Assembly (NCBI GenBank): GCA_029210465.1
Contig: JARGDL010000015.1
Coordinates: forward strand, 1-64,000
Direction: 5' to 3'
DNA length: 64,000 bases
DNA from: Stygiobacter electus
GTDB lineage: Bacteria; Bacteroidota; Ignavibacteria; Ignavibacteriales; Melioribacteraceae
A program made the translations under genes and the position numbers. The first letter of the stretch is position 1. The number at the start of each line of letters is the position of its first letter. Under the pieces are notes generated by a model. It saw only the letters and a program-made list of their open reading frames with translations, did no database searches and had not been told where the DNA came from. This document shows positions 1-9,022 of the stretch, piece after piece.

Positions 1-25
1 TAAAGTATAATTTGCTTGAGATGAG

Positions 26-54
26 AAAGGCTGTCAAATTTTGACAGCCTTTTT
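26..54 (+). terminator. Intrinsic terminator at left edge
   Basis: An inverted repeat AAAGGCTGTCAA / TTGACAGCCTTT is followed by a short T run, the usual form of a rho-independent terminator on the plus strand. It probably ends a plus-strand gene lying to the left of the window. On the minus strand it could also serve the MOSC gene, whose stop codon lies about 80 bases to its right. Confidence 0.75.
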
Positions 55-134
55 GTTATAAAAGATTGTATAGAAATATTATTGCATACCAAGAGTCTGT
101 AAAATAATTTGTGATAATCTGTGTAATCTGTGGT

Positions 135-947
135 TTACGCTTTTGGATTTATATTTTCTATTTCATCACCAACTTTTAAAATACTATTGCCTTCATGCAA
201 AACATTTTGACCAAACATAACTTGATTATTATATCTTCTATACTCAGATAAAACGGTCAAGGGTTCATTGTCTCTTTCAGCAGTGTTTTGATTTATAGTT
301 ATTGTAATGCATCTTGGACAAGGTTTAACAGGATAAAATTTTATTCCATTTATCTCAAAGGATTTCCAATTATCTTCTTCATAAGGTAATCCATCACTAA
401 AAACTAAGTTTGGACGAAATCTATCAAAGCCAATTTTTTTCTTTAGCCTTGTATTTAAATCATCAAGTGAAGACTGCCCAATTAGCAAGAACGGATAGCC
501 ATTAGATAAACTTGTATTTTCATTATTTCTTGAATAATTTTTATCAACATAACGAACAGAATCATCCGGCATAAAAACAAGTTTACAACGAATATTTAAG
601 TTAATACTTAACCACTCATCTATATTGGAATTTACATGATCTACCTGCACAACATCATCCAAAACCTTTGCTTTTATTTTTTTTGAAGTCGTTTCATTAA
701 TACCAAACTCAATTTGTTCTGAAGTTAATTTATGGCGTAAAATTATTTTATCATTTGAAATATCTGTAGAAATCAAAGCCATTTCTGGTTTCGTTTTCTG
801 ACTAATATAGTTCCCGTTCGCATCAATAATCATCCAACGACGATCATACATTAAACCACGATCAGTAACTAAACTTTCTTTTAATGAAATGCCGCCAAGT
901 GATTTTACAGGATAAATATAAATTTGTGTAAGAATCTTTTTGTTCAT
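135..947 (-). CDS. MOSC domain protein (YcbX/MOCOS C-terminal-like)
   Basis: This 270-residue protein has an N-terminal MOSC beta-barrel region (IYPVKSLGG, then DRGLMYDRRWMIID) and a C-terminal MOSC domain with RFRPNL and a conserved VKPCPRC cysteine pair near residues 210-213. MOSC proteins bind molybdenum cofactor or persulfide sulfur, often for N-hydroxylated compound reduction or sulfur transfer; the exact substrate here is unknown. The start was set at 947 rather than the longer in-frame 998, because its ATG overlaps the stop of the upstream DUF389 gene as ATGA and because family similarity begins with MNKKILTQIYIYPVKS. Last gene of the coupled cluster. Confidence 0.88.
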   Translation of the reverse strand: MNKKILTQIYIYPVKSLGGISLKESLVTDRGLMYDRRWMIIDANGNYISQKTKPEMALISTDISNDKIILRHKLTSEQIEFGINETTSKKIKAKVLDDVVQVDHVNSNIDEWLSINLNIRCKLVFMPDDSVRYVDKNYSRNNENTSLSNGYPFLLIGQSSLDDLNTRLKKKIGFDRFRPNLVFSDGLPYEEDNWKSFEINGIKFYPVKPCPRCITITINQNTAERDNEPLTVLSEYRRYNNQVMFGQNVLHEGNSILKVGDEIENINPKA

Positions 948-2317
948 TTTTCTATAAATAATTTTAAATTGTTTGATTTTACCCTTGTTTTTAACCACGA
1001 ATTAAAAACTTTAATACTGGCATTACTTTGCTTGTTATTAAATTTTATATAAGCAATTGTTAATGTATCTTTTTTTAGATTTTTATCCTGAATCACAACT
1101 GCTTTTGTTATGAAAAATTCTTTAATGTTATTGTTAATTGTTTTTGCTTCGTTATAAATATCATCAACCGGATAGCTAATAGCACTAAGTTTTTGAATCT
1201 GATTTTCTAAAAACGATATTTTCAAATCTTTATTTTTAATTACCGCTTCATTCTTTTTATATAAATCTTCAAGCAAAGTTGATTTAATAACATTAATGTC
1301 AAATTTGCTTTTATTATCATAGGTTTGATTTATAATAATATTATAATCATCAAGTCCATATTTATTTTTTTTATTTATTGCATTATTAGTTAATTCATTA
1401 CTAACTTCTTTTCCAACCATGAAAATTTCAATATTCTTTTTACCCTTCGAATCATAGACATTTTTACTTACGACCTTTGTGTTTTCAAATTGAATTTCAT
1501 TTGCAATGTAATCATTAATTCTTTTTTCAAGGATACTCCGAGAAACTATATTATATGCCATATAAATACTTGGAACAACTGTAACAAATACTAAAATAAA
1601 AATATAACGCTTAACCTTTTTTTCAATTACTTCATCCACAAATTCTTTTTTGTGAAATCTTAGAAATCTAACAATAATTAATGTAGCAAGACTAATAAAA
1701 ACACTATTAATAAAAAAAAGATAGAATGCACCGATGAAGTAAGAAAAGTTTCCCGAGGCCAAACCAAAACCAGCGGTGCATAAAGGAGGCATTAAAGCCG
1801 TTGCAATTGCAACACCAGGAATTACATTACTGAAATGTTTTCTAGTTACTGCTACAATTCCAGCTAAACCACCAAACAATGCAATCATCACATCCCAAAT
1901 CGTTGGAGTAGTGCGAGCTAGTAATTCGCTTTGTGCTTCTCCTAATGGTGAAATTAAAAAGTAGAGTGTGGATGTAATTACACTAATAATAACTGCAACA
2001 GAAAGATTCTTAAATGCTTTTTTGATCAATTCAAAATCATAAATTGCAACTGCAAATCCAATTCCCATAATTGGACCCATCAAGGGTGAAATCAACATTG
2101 CACCAATAATTACAGCCGTTGAATTTACATTTAGTCCAACAGAAGCGACTATGATAGCAAATATTAAAACCCATAAATTGGTACCTTTAAACTCTACTCC
2201 TTTTGAAATAGATTGTGCTACTTCTTTTTCAGAAGCCTTATCTTCATCAAGGTTAAATCTTTCTTTTACAAATTCACGAAGTGATATAAAAACTCGTAGT
2301 ATTTTGAATTTACTCAT
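944..2317 (-). CDS. DUF389 family membrane protein
   Basis: This 457-residue protein has the DUF389 core at about residues 45-215, with several hydrophobic helices carrying the family signatures STAVIIGAMLISPLMGPIMG and GVAIATALMPPLCTAG, followed by another membrane segment near 238-256. The C-terminal ~200 residues are soluble and lysine-rich, unlike the shortest members of the family. Function is unknown; the fold suggests a transporter or channel. Its ATG overlaps the stop of the beta-lactamase gene (ATGA), and its own stop overlaps the MOSC start, so the three are probably translated in series. Confidence 0.87.
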   Translation of the reverse strand: MSKFKILRVFISLREFVKERFNLDEDKASEKEVAQSISKGVEFKGTNLWVLIFAIIVASVGLNVNSTAVIIGAMLISPLMGPIMGIGFAVAIYDFELIKKAFKNLSVAVIISVITSTLYFLISPLGEAQSELLARTTPTIWDVMIALFGGLAGIVAVTRKHFSNVIPGVAIATALMPPLCTAGFGLASGNFSYFIGAFYLFFINSVFISLATLIIVRFLRFHKKEFVDEVIEKKVKRYIFILVFVTVVPSIYMAYNIVSRSILEKRINDYIANEIQFENTKVVSKNVYDSKGKKNIEIFMVGKEVSNELTNNAINKKNKYGLDDYNIIINQTYDNKSKFDINVIKSTLLEDLYKKNEAVIKNKDLKISFLENQIQKLSAISYPVDDIYNEAKTINNNIKEFFITKAVVIQDKNLKKDTLTIAYIKFNNKQSNASIKVFNSWLKTRVKSNNLKLFIEK

Positions 2318-3096
2318 TTACTATCACTTATTATTAGTGATTCAAATAATTTTTTTGTAATAATTTCTCTTTTCTTAATTCCATTATCAAAATTGTCTTC
2401 TTCAATATTAAATGCAAAATAATAAACATTTTTTTCTGTTTCGCAATATCCAACATTCCAAAGTATCCATTTATTGTTTTCATTTCTGCCAGTTCCTGTT
2501 TTGTAATGAATTAATTTGTCTTTAATCTTTTGAGTAGGTAATAATTTTTTTAATAAATCAATAACTTCTTTATTAAAAGGTAATTGATATTTATAAAATC
2601 GTTTGATAAAAATTACCTGTTCCATTGCGGAAATTTTTAAGCTGTTATCTAACCAAAAACCGGTTGTATCTTCACCAACTACACAATTACCATAAGAAAC
2701 TGCATCAAGATATTTTTCATAATTTTTTTTACCAATCTCTTTTGCAATATTTCGAAATATAGGAACAACAGAATATTTCAAAGCTGAATTTAAATTATGG
2801 TCTTTATTCCAATTTTTATTTTCATATTTAATCCCATCCCATTTAAAAATATAATTTTCATCGGGAATTATTTTTAATTGCAGTGCTATTAATGAATTCA
2901 TAATCTTAAAAGTTGAAGCTGGTAAAAATCTTTCTTCAGCTCTCTCTTTATTGTAAACAAAATATTTTTCTTTTTGCTGACCGTATAAAACTAATGTTCC
3001 TTTTTGATTATGAAATATTTTAGCAATCTTTATAGAATCTATTTCTTGTGAATACAACCATATTGGAAATAAAAACAAAACAAATGTTTTTTTCAT
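2314..3096 (-). CDS. Class D (OXA-type) beta-lactamase
   Basis: This 260-residue protein carries all hallmarks of class D serine beta-lactamases: S61-T-F-K64 (nucleophile and carbamylatable lysine), S109-V-V, the Y135-G-N motif, the W148 region FWLDNSL, and K199-T-G. A WDG motif at 86-88 is also typical of the class. A short hydrophobic N-terminus ending near YSQE looks like a signal peptide, so the enzyme should act in the periplasm. Class D enzymes hydrolyse penicillins and often oxacillin or carbapenems; the spectrum cannot be read from sequence. It overlaps both neighbours by ATGA, so it is an embedded operon gene and not an obvious recent acquisition. BlaR-like sensor domains are absent. 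Confidence 0.9.
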   Translation of the reverse strand: MKKTFVLFLFPIWLYSQEIDSIKIAKIFHNQKGTLVLYGQQKEKYFVYNKERAEERFLPASTFKIMNSLIALQLKIIPDENYIFKWDGIKYENKNWNKDHNLNSALKYSVVPIFRNIAKEIGKKNYEKYLDAVSYGNCVVGEDTTGFWLDNSLKISAMEQVIFIKRFYKYQLPFNKEVIDLLKKLLPTQKIKDKLIHYKTGTGRNENNKWILWNVGYCETEKNVYYFAFNIEEDNFDNGIKKREIITKKLFESLIISDSK

Positions 3097-4559
3097 AATC
3101 TTTCTTTGAATGTTGAAAAATCTTTTGGCATTGATAAAACTTTGTACAAATCAAAATAATCACTTGTAAAAATCAATTTTGTATTTTTAGTAATGGACGG
3201 TTCCTGGAATGGCAATCCATTAATTCCCGCTGGTCCGAAAGGTGGTTTTAATTTTTTTTGACGTATGATATAAATATCCTTGTACCATCTCCGATAATCT
3301 TCCGTCACTTCATCTTTTCTAATTGCATTAACTTTTAAAATCCACATTAACCAATACTCTAAACCATGACGTGAAATAATAATTGATTTGTCATTAAATG
3401 ATACTTTACTTTTCAGATTAATAAGATCTGCATAAAGTTGTTTATTCATATTTGAAAAAACAGGTCTATAAATATTTAATATCCCAGAAGACAAGATTAT
3501 AACTAAAGAAAAATAAACAACTAAGTTTTTTGTTAACCGCACTTTTGCATACTTAATTAAAAATGAAAATAATGGTTTAATTGTAATGTATGATATAAAG
3601 TATAATCGTTGGGCTATTTTATAATTTAAAAAAGGCGATGCTATAATTAAAGCCGCAATACTAATTGTAAAGAAATAATTTCTATTCTGAATATTTTTCT
3701 CTTTAGTTAGAAGGATTAAAACAGCTATTGAAAGAATATTAGTTAGAGTTATTTCTAATATTTCATTTGATGGTAAAATTGGCTCATTTTTAATAATCAT
3801 TAAAATAATCGGCTTGCTAAAAGATTTTTCAATTATTTCAATTAGTGAATAAAGGCGAAATGGGTTTATAAGATAAACTAAGCCAAATGAAAATATTACC
3901 AATAAAAATGTTACAATTAAAAATTTATATATCTTTTTAGTTGTCAGTTTTGTCAACCCAATAAATAATAAATTTATCATCACAATAAGAATTGCAACTC
4001 CAAAACAACCAAAGTGTGTCAGCCCGACCAAAACAAAAAACAAAAATGTATACCCTAAATTCTTATAACTAAATTTCTCATTTATCTTAAAAAGAAAATA
4101 CATCAACCAGAATAGCCATAAAATGCCAAGTGAATTTTTTTGAAAATCTGAAATCAAGGTAAAAAACGAAAAATGGAAAATTGCAATTGAAGCAATGACC
4201 AGTGATTGAAACTTATTATCCTTAATTATTTTTTTCGAAAGTAGATATGCTGGAATTATAGAAAGTGTTGGCACAAAAGAATCAAAAGTTCTCGACACCA
4301 AATCTATTACTTGATTAAAATTCAATAAATTTATTTTAATCAAAATAAATGCAAAAAAAGATTGTAAATAAAATAAAAGTGGAAAATCTCTGTAATGAAA
4401 AGTTCCAGTTTCAAGTAAATCTTTGTTTAGCAATAAATAATAAGCACCGTTATTCCCGGGAAAATATTCAGTGCTAAAATTAATTTTAAAACGGATTAAA
4501 GAAGAAATCAAAAAAAGAAAAATTAAAAGGGGGACTTCTTTTTTAAAAATAGAAACCAT
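3093..4559 (-). CDS. Polytopic membrane protein, GT-C glycosyltransferase-like
   Basis: This 488-residue protein has about ten to twelve hydrophobic helices. The N-terminal part, with an acidic/aromatic loop after the first helix (EYFPGNNGAYYLLLNK, then TGTFHYRDFPLLFYLQS), resembles GT-C lipid-linked sugar glycosyltransferases such as PMT/ArnT or Dol-P-mannose-dependent enzymes. The C-terminal ~100 residues are soluble. The acceptor is unknown and the assignment is by general architecture only. Its start overlaps the stop of the GNAT-nitrilase gene (TAATG) and its stop overlaps the beta-lactamase start (ATGA). Confidence 0.62.
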   Translation of the reverse strand: MVSIFKKEVPLLIFLFLISSLIRFKINFSTEYFPGNNGAYYLLLNKDLLETGTFHYRDFPLLFYLQSFFAFILIKINLLNFNQVIDLVSRTFDSFVPTLSIIPAYLLSKKIIKDNKFQSLVIASIAIFHFSFFTLISDFQKNSLGILWLFWLMYFLFKINEKFSYKNLGYTFLFFVLVGLTHFGCFGVAILIVMINLLFIGLTKLTTKKIYKFLIVTFLLVIFSFGLVYLINPFRLYSLIEIIEKSFSKPIILMIIKNEPILPSNEILEITLTNILSIAVLILLTKEKNIQNRNYFFTISIAALIIASPFLNYKIAQRLYFISYITIKPLFSFLIKYAKVRLTKNLVVYFSLVIILSSGILNIYRPVFSNMNKQLYADLINLKSKVSFNDKSIIISRHGLEYWLMWILKVNAIRKDEVTEDYRRWYKDIYIIRQKKLKPPFGPAGINGLPFQEPSITKNTKLIFTSDYFDLYKVLSMPKDFSTFKERL

Positions 4560-6094
4560 TATAAATTATGTTTGACTTCATAAATATCAATTCTTCTGTC
4601 TTTCCAATTCAACACACTGCCGGATTGCTTATGTTTTTTTAACAATTCTAAATCAACATCATCAATAATTACTGTTTCAACATTTGGTGTAGCTTCGGAT
4701 TGTATTGCATCTCTTGTAAATGGAATATCTGAAGGGGTAAAAATAGCAGATTGTGCATATTGAATATCGAGATTTTCAACTTGAGGTAAATTTCCAACAC
4801 TACCAGCAATTACAACATACACATGATTTTCAATACATCGAGCTTGCGCACAATAGCGAACACGTAAATATGCATATCTTTCATCTGTACAAAAAGGAAC
4901 AAAAATAATTTCTGCACCTTTTTCAGCTGCAATTCTACTCAATTCAGGGAATTCAATATCATAACAAATTTGAATGGAAATTTTTCCTTTATCAGTATCA
5001 AAAACTTTTAATTCATTTCCCGGTTTTACTCCCCACCATCTTTTTTCATTTGGTGTAATGTGTAATTTATATTGCTTATCAATTGTTCCATCTCTTCTAA
5101 ATAGATATGAAATGTTAAAAAGATTTTCATCTTCTATTGTAAAATGAGAACCTCCAATAATATTTATGTTATACTTCAATGATAACCGATTAAATAATTC
5201 TAAATACTTCGGTGTGAATTCTGAAAGTTGCCTCATTGCAAGAGCTGGTCTTAGATTTGGTAAAAATGATAATAATTGTGTTGTAAATATTTCCGGGAAT
5301 AAAATAAAGTCGCATTTGTAATCTGAGGCAACATCTACAAAATATTCGACCTGCTTTGCAAATTCTTCAAAACTATTAATTAATCTCATTTGATACTGAA
5401 CTGCACAGATTCTAACGGTTTGTTTTGGCTCAAAAATTCTGGTTGTATCCGGTACATAATCCAAATTTGTCCATTCAAGAAAAGTAGCGTAACCTTTCGA
5501 TTCCTCGTCTGACGATAAATAATTTGGTATAATTCTCTTTACAACAAAACCGTTTGAAACCTGTGCGGTCAATACCGGATCGTATAATATTTTATTTGTT
5601 ACTTTTTCGACATATTCTTTGGCGCTCATTTTATCTGCATATTTATGATAACCTGGAATTCTACCACCAAGAATTATTCTCATTAAATTATATTTTCTAG
5701 CAAGTTGTTTTCTTGCATCATAAATACGACGGGCTAATTTTAATCCTCTGAATTTTGGGTCTACCATAATTTCAATACCATACAAAGTATTTCCTTGAGG
5801 ATTATGATTTCTAATGAATCCATGGTCCGCAATTTCTTTCCATGTATGCCATTCGGAATAAAGTGCAAAATCGAGAATCAAACTGCTTGAAGAAGCAACT
5901 ATTTTACCCTGATATTCAATGCAAATTTGTCCTTCGGGAAAAATTTCAATTTGACTTTCGAATTGTTCTTTAGTCCATGTTGGCATTCCCGGGAAACATT
6001 TTAATTGAAGGTTACAAACATCTTCGAAATCTTCTTTCTTAAGATTTCTTACAATTAAACTTTTTTCGAAATTTTTAAGATTAATTTTACCCAT
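4559..6094 (-). CDS. GNAT acetyltransferase-nitrilase fusion protein
   Basis: This 511-residue protein joins two enzymes. Residues about 12-200 form a GNAT acetyltransferase domain with the acetyl-CoA loop FRGLKLA near 115-121. Residues about 226-500 form a carbon-nitrogen hydrolase domain with the Glu-Lys-Cys triad: E268 in FPEIF, K343 in [10 protein letters not shown], and C377 in [12 protein letters not shown]. This fusion is a recognised family in Bacteroidota and Chlorobi; the natural amide or nitrile substrate is not known. It follows the crotonase-like gene by five bases and overlaps the downstream membrane protein, so it heads the coupled part of the operon. Confidence 0.9.
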   Translation of the reverse strand: MGKINLKNFEKSLIVRNLKKEDFEDVCNLQLKCFPGMPTWTKEQFESQIEIFPEGQICIEYQGKIVASSSSLILDFALYSEWHTWKEIADHGFIRNHNPQGNTLYGIEIMVDPKFRGLKLARRIYDARKQLARKYNLMRIILGGRIPGYHKYADKMSAKEYVEKVTNKILYDPVLTAQVSNGFVVKRIIPNYLSSDEESKGYATFLEWTNLDYVPDTTRIFEPKQTVRICAVQYQMRLINSFEEFAKQVEYFVDVASDYKCDFILFPEIFTTQLLSFLPNLRPALAMRQLSEFTPKYLELFNRLSLKYNINIIGGSHFTIEDENLFNISYLFRRDGTIDKQYKLHITPNEKRWWGVKPGNELKVFDTDKGKISIQICYDIEFPELSRIAAEKGAEIIFVPFCTDERYAYLRVRYCAQARCIENHVYVVIAGSVGNLPQVENLDIQYAQSAIFTPSDIPFTRDAIQSEATPNVETVIIDDVDLELLKKHKQSGSVLNWKDRRIDIYEVKHNL

Positions 6095-6099
6095 TAGAA

Positions 6100-6861
6100 T
6101 TAAGATTTAGTTTTGAAATTTTTGATATAATTTTTAGTAAAGTCGCTTAAAACTAATCTTCCACTAATTTCGGCACGTTCTTCTAAAAGAGAATCCCAAT
6201 TTTCAGTACCTTGCCAAAAAACTTTTTTCATTTCTGAAATTGCATCGGGGCTGCATGCGGCAATTTTTTTAGCTAATGAAGAAATTGCTTCGTCTAAATC
6301 GTGAATGTTGGCAAATACTTTTGTATAAAGTCCAGCTTGTTTTGCCCAGAATGCATCGTGCCACTCTGCATCAATAGACATTGTAATAAAATTTGTTTTT
6401 CCGATTTTTCTTTCTATTGCAGGACCGACAACAAAAGGCCCAATCCCTAAAGCAAGTTCACTTAAACGAACAGAAGCTTCGTTAGTTGCCATTGTATAAT
6501 CTGCTGCCGCTGCTATTCCAACACCACCACCAACTGCTTTTCCATGTATTCTTGCAATAATAAACTTTGGACATTTTCTCATCGTGTTTAATAATCTTGC
6601 AAAGCCCATAAAAAATTCTTTACCAGTTTTAAAATCTTTAATTTCCAATAATTCGTCGAATGAAGCACCAGCACAAAAAGATTTTTCACCTTCACTTCTT
6701 ATAACAATTACATGAGCTTTTTCATCTTCTCCAAATTCATAAATATAATTTGTGATTTCTTTCAATAATTTAGTTGGCAATGAATTGCTTTTGGGATGAT
6801 GAAAATTAATTGAAGCAATTCCATTAATGACATTCACAGTTACTTTTCCATTCTTCTCCAT
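6100..6861 (-). CDS. Enoyl-CoA hydratase/isomerase family protein
   Basis: This 253-residue crotonase-fold protein has the oxyanion-hole segments FCAGASFDE (63-70) and [17 protein letters not shown] (106-122). The catalytic glutamate in LSELALG (E135) is present, but the first classical glutamate after GGG is replaced by glycine, so it may be an isomerase- or hydrolase-type member rather than a two-glutamate hydratase. A strong AGGAGG site lies five bases before the ATG. It opens a minus-strand run with short gaps into the GNAT-nitrilase gene. Confidence 0.85.
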   Translation of the reverse strand: MEKNGKVTVNVINGIASINFHHPKSNSLPTKLLKEITNYIYEFGEDEKAHVIVIRSEGEKSFCAGASFDELLEIKDFKTGKEFFMGFARLLNTMRKCPKFIIARIHGKAVGGGVGIAAAADYTMATNEASVRLSELALGIGPFVVGPAIERKIGKTNFITMSIDAEWHDAFWAKQAGLYTKVFANIHDLDEAISSLAKKIAACSPDAISEMKKVFWQGTENWDSLLEERAEISGRLVLSDFTKNYIKNFKTKS

Positions 6862-6870
6862 TTTCTCCTC

Positions 6871-7524
6871 CTAATTTCCATTGTTATTCATAAGCAAAAA
6901 TATTTCATCAAAGTTATCAATTATAAAATCAGGTGATAAATCTTCTAATGATTTTTTAGTCCTGTAACCATAAGTAACAGCACAAGTTTTAGAACCAGCA
7001 TTTTTACCACACTGAATATCAAGTTCAGTATCACCAATAATGATTGTTTCTTCAACGTTAGTTTTCAATTCTTCACATATTTTTATTAATGGTTCAGGAG
7101 ATGGTTTATGTTTAATTCCATTTCTTCTTCCCATAATTAAATCAAACTTTTCTGTTAATCCGAAATATGAAATTAATTTTTCAGCTTGGTCTTGTCCTTT
7201 TGTTGTAAGTAAAGAAATTAAAAATCCTTTTTCTTTTAATTTATTAAGCGTTCCTTCAACTCCTTCGTAAAGGTGTGAATAATTTATATAATCAAAATAA
7301 ATAGTTTTATATACATTTATAAATTCTTCAAAGTTTTCAACTTTAAAACCGAACACATTAAATATATCTTCGAAATGCCAGCCAATCATTTCATAAAATT
7401 TTTCTTCCGGCATATGAACATCTATATTAAAATGTTTTAGTGTATGAATTGTGGCTTCATAAATTGTTTTGTGAGAAGAAACCAATGTTCCATCAAGATC
7501 GAAAACTAATAATTTAATATTCAT
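6871..7524 (-). CDS. HAD family phosphatase (phosphoglycolate phosphatase-like)
   Basis: This 217-residue haloacid dehalogenase-type hydrolase has motif I D9-L-D11-G-T, a motif II threonine pair at 107-108, the motif III lysine near 140 (KHKPSPEP) and motif IV D165/D169 (IGDTELDI). The helical cap between motifs I and II fits the Gph/PgmB subgroup. The likely substrate is a small phosphate ester such as phosphoglycolate, or a pyrophosphate. It sits ten bases upstream of the crotonase-like gene. Confidence 0.85.
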   Translation of the reverse strand: MNIKLLVFDLDGTLVSSHKTIYEATIHTLKHFNIDVHMPEEKFYEMIGWHFEDIFNVFGFKVENFEEFINVYKTIYFDYINYSHLYEGVEGTLNKLKEKGFLISLLTTKGQDQAEKLISYFGLTEKFDLIMGRRNGIKHKPSPEPLIKICEELKTNVEETIIIGDTELDIQCGKNAGSKTCAVTYGYRTKKSLEDLSPDFIIDNFDEIFLLMNNNGN

Positions 7525-7535
7525 TATTTACCCAG

Positions 7536-7946
7536 TTAAAAAATACCCAACAAAGCTCCATAAGTTATTATTACAACCATGTGATAACCAGCATCAATTA
7601 AAACAAGTTTAATTTCTGTTTTTTCAAATTGTGCATTTATAAAATGTGTAGCAAATGTAAATCCGAGCCAACATAGGAATGCTAATCTAATTCCCTCTTC
7701 AACAGTTGTTGCATTAGTTAAAAACATTAAGCGTGCTATTACATAAGCAATAAATAAATTTGAAAGGAAAGTTAATCCAAATGTTTTAATTGGTTTAAAG
7801 TCTTTTTTAAGCTCATCTTCAGTTTTATCAATTGCACTTAACCAAAATTTTCCAAATAAAAATGGACTATACCACAACCAACCGAAAAATATTCCTATAA
7901 AACCACACAACAGAATTACCCAATAATTAATTGTCGCTTCTTCCAT
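7536..7946 (-). CDS. DUF1761 family small membrane protein
   Basis: This 136-residue integral membrane protein has four hydrophobic segments and the DUF1761 pattern: GWLWYSPFLFGKFWL near residues 22-36 after the first helix, then a helix pair containing LSNLFIAYVIARL and a FATHFINAQF loop. No biochemical role is known for this family. The AGAGG site lies a few bases before the ATG. It lies between the peptidase and phosphatase genes in the same orientation. Confidence 0.8.
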   Translation of the reverse strand: MEEATINYWVILLCGFIGIFFGWLWYSPFLFGKFWLSAIDKTEDELKKDFKPIKTFGLTFLSNLFIAYVIARLMFLTNATTVEEGIRLAFLCWLGFTFATHFINAQFEKTEIKLVLIDAGYHMVVIITYGALLGIF

Positions 7947-7960
7947 TTTGATCCTCTTTT

Positions 7961-8950
7961 TTAGTTATTAAATATTTTTATAATTGGTTTTTCTCCCGAG
8001 ATATAAATTGCTCTAAACATTCCTGTTGTGTTAAAAGGTGTGGCAACATTTCCATTTTTATCAATAGCAATTACACCACCTTCAGCATTTATTTTTTTTA
8101 AGCGATTTAAAACTAATTCATTAGCCGCATCTTGAAGTGAAAGATTTTTGTATTCAATTAAATTAGAAATTTCGTGAGCAACCGATAACCTAATAAAAAA
8201 CTCACCATGACCAGTAGCAGAAACAGCACAAGTATTATTATTTGCATAAGTTCCCGCACCAATAATCGGTGAATCGCCAACACGACCAAATTTTTTCATC
8301 ATCATTCCACCGGTTGATGTCCCTGCCGCAAGATTTCCATTTTTGTCTAATGCAACGCAACCAACTGTGCCATGCTTTTCATTTTCACTTTGTTGTAATT
8401 TTTCTTTTGCTTTTTTGTATTGATTTAATCTTTCTTCCGTAATGAAGTAATCATTTGGTACTAATTCAAAATTGTTTTGTTTTGCAAATTCTTCTGCACC
8501 TTGACCAATCATAAAAACATGTGGTGATTTTTCCATTACTAATCTTGCAAGATTAATTGGATTTTTGATATGCTTTAATCCGGCAACTGCACCCGCCATT
8601 AAATTTTTTCCATCCATAATTGAAGCATCTAATTCAGCTTCACCTTTTTCTGTTAATACAGCACCTTTGCCAGCATTAAATAATGGTGAATCTTCTAAAA
8701 TATTTATTGCGGCATTTACAGCATCCAAAGATGAACCGCCATTTTCTAAAATTGAATATCCTTTTTGCAATGCTTCATTTAATTTTTCAACATATTCTTT
8801 TTCTTTCTCTGCAGAAATATTTTCTCGTTTAATATTTCCTGCTCCGCCATGAATTACTAATCCAAATTTTTGATTTTGAGGAGTTATAAGATTGGGCATC
8901 AAAAGGACTGAAATAAAAAAAGCAATAATTAATTTTTTCTTAACACACAC
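7961..8950 (-). CDS. Isoaspartyl peptidase / L-asparaginase (Ntn hydrolase)
   Basis: This 329-residue plant-type asparaginase precursor should be cleaved before T195 in HGTVGCVA to free the N-terminal threonine nucleophile. Other family features are IHGGAG (34-39), FNAGKGAV (91-98), GRVGDSPIIGAGTYA after the nucleophile and ATGHGE. A hydrophobic N-terminal segment (LIIAFFISVLLMPNL) indicates export, so it probably degrades isoaspartyl peptides or asparagine in the periplasm. The start codon is GTG, six bases after a perfect AGGAGG; no better ATG exists. Confidence 0.92.
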   Translation of the reverse strand: MCVKKKLIIAFFISVLLMPNLITPQNQKFGLVIHGGAGNIKRENISAEKEKEYVEKLNEALQKGYSILENGGSSLDAVNAAINILEDSPLFNAGKGAVLTEKGEAELDASIMDGKNLMAGAVAGLKHIKNPINLARLVMEKSPHVFMIGQGAEEFAKQNNFELVPNDYFITEERLNQYKKAKEKLQQSENEKHGTVGCVALDKNGNLAAGTSTGGMMMKKFGRVGDSPIIGAGTYANNNTCAVSATGHGEFFIRLSVAHEISNLIEYKNLSLQDAANELVLNRLKKINAEGGVIAIDKNGNVATPFNTTGMFRAIYISGEKPIIKIFNN

Positions 8951-9022
8951 TTTTAACCTCCTGTTTGAAAATCTAATAATAAGTTATTAGTCAAAACTTT
9001 TAAATGCAATAAAAATTTCAAA

